A stretch of 64,000 nucleotides of DNA from NCBI RefSeq assembly GCF_964204645.1, contig NC_134027.1, positions 21,874,485 through 21,938,484 of the forward strand, given 5' to 3'. A program made the position numbers and the translations under genes. The DNA is from Tubulanus polymorphus (Eukaryota > Nemertea > Palaeonemertea > Tubulaniformes > Tubulanidae). Within the stretch, counting starts at the first letter, position 1. Every line of letters begins with the position of its first letter. A model generated the notes under the pieces. The model was not told the DNA's origin and did not search any database. It worked only from the letters and a program-made list of their open reading frames with translations. Positions 63,107 to 64,000 of this stretch are shown here, piece after piece.

Positions 63107-63696
63107 TGTAATTTATATTGCCAAAACTTAATTGATAAAACGAAGAGTAGCATTACTTCATTACAAAGTTTTAGAAAGGTTATAAAATGCGATATGCGGA
63201 TAGCTCTAATGTTTCTCAAAACCAGCGATAGAAAGTCTCCTCGGAAACTCGCTGCGTACGAAGCAACAGAGGAACAAAGATATAATCCATTTTTCGCTGG
63301 AATAGTTCAGAATGGGTTCGGAACTTCACCTAAAAAGACATTTGGAATTGAAAATCAAATAATCTCATTTAGTTGTTGCATGTAGTAACACTCTTTAGAT
63401 GACTATTCCTATATCTGGATAGAACTGAAACCCTTGGCAGAATGTATTTATGGCAGTTGTCGCATCCGCATGGATTCCAAAAATAGGTCGTTGTTTTTCA
63501 CGTTGTTATTTGATCCTGATTGTAAACGCGCTGTCGCTGTTCCATCATGAGCAGTGAGTGTTGAGATAATTGCTTAAACGGGTTCCAAATACCATATATG
63601 CCGACATACAGGATAATTTTTGAAAACCGTATTTTGTGCGTACATAGCTAATTCCTTCTGAAATTACTGGAACTTCGTAGCAAACTCAGCGAAAAG

Positions 63697-64000
63697 ATGG
63701 ATCGTTTTTTGATTGCCGTCAGTGTGTATGTTTGGATCGTATTCTTGATGGACATTCGATGTAAGTGTAGGCCTCAATATTAAGATTACATCATCTAATT
63801 CATCGTAGTATTCAATGCAGTATATCAGCATATCTGAATTATAGGCAAAAGCTCAGCCAATGATTGTAAACCATTCTCGAATATTTCCATGAAAATAAAA
63901 CCCGATGAATCGATTTGGGGCCGAGAATCGTGGGTTCAATGCATCGTTGATAACGATGAGGATTTCTGTGGTGAACCACTACGTCTGATTCAACTCCGCA
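63697..64000 (+). CDS. 5' end of a predicted secreted or type I membrane protein (cut by the window end)
   Basis: Exon 1 (63697-63760) starts ATGGATCG and encodes a hydrophobic signal-peptide-like stretch (MDRFLIAVSVYVWIVFLMDI), ending at the donor T|gtaagt. Exon 2 starts at 63845 after ttatag, in matching phase 1, and stays open to the last base. It encodes a Cys-containing extracellular-type sequence with WGRESWVQC and DFCGEP. The spacing around Trp and Cys loosely recalls an immunoglobulin-type domain, but too little is present to name a family. Confidence 0.55.

Larger units (their letters stand above)
60750..63690. other. AT-rich intergenic DNA
   Basis: Apart from the CGCG palindromes, GGAAAAAATGTCCC-type short repeats at 61310-61390 and the tetranucleotide repeat, nothing is recognisable. 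Confidence 0.6.

Overview
This is eukaryotic, metazoan DNA: AT-rich, with short protein-coding exons bounded by GT/AG splice sites, long introns, very long microsatellites and many short non-autonomous transposons. The protein matches and the non-LTR and Penelope-like debris fit a marine invertebrate. A lophotrochozoan (mollusc, annelid or brachiopod) is my guess, but nothing in the window fixes the phylum.

Left half (about 6.3-36.1 kb, + strand): the 3' two-thirds of an orthologue of TBC1D30, a Rab GTPase-activating protein of the ciliary pathway. Nine exons join in frame, from just before the TBC domain to a large, low-complexity terminal exon with the stop at 36141-36143. The 5' exons lie off the window. 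The introns are packed with short inverted-repeat elements: about a dozen copies of a 300-bp family ending in GCCGYGATCACA, five copies of a TTAA-flanked piggyBac-like family, fold-back elements with tRNA-promoter-like ends, a non-LTR retrotransposon tail, and several tandem arrays. One intron holds a CpG-rich, coding-like stretch that I cannot assign.

Middle (36.1-44.1 kb): intergenic. It holds a PIF/Harbinger-like MITE, an uninterrupted (TG)459 tract and one possible first exon of an unknown gene.

Right half (44.2-60.8 kb, - strand): two directly repeated copies of a ten-exon gene. Each predicts a 446-residue protein with an N-myristoylation-type N-terminus, a complete patatin phospholipase catalytic set (GGGTKG, GxSxG, DGG) and two C-terminal EF-hands. 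Exon lengths and phases are identical in the two copies. Their introns differ by several clean transposon insertions, which shows that those elements moved after the duplication. A calcium-sensing, membrane-anchored phospholipase pair is the most interesting system here.

Right edge (63.7 kb to the end, + strand): the first two exons of a probable secreted or membrane protein, cut off by the window. There are no operons, CRISPR arrays, rRNA genes or complete tRNA genes.
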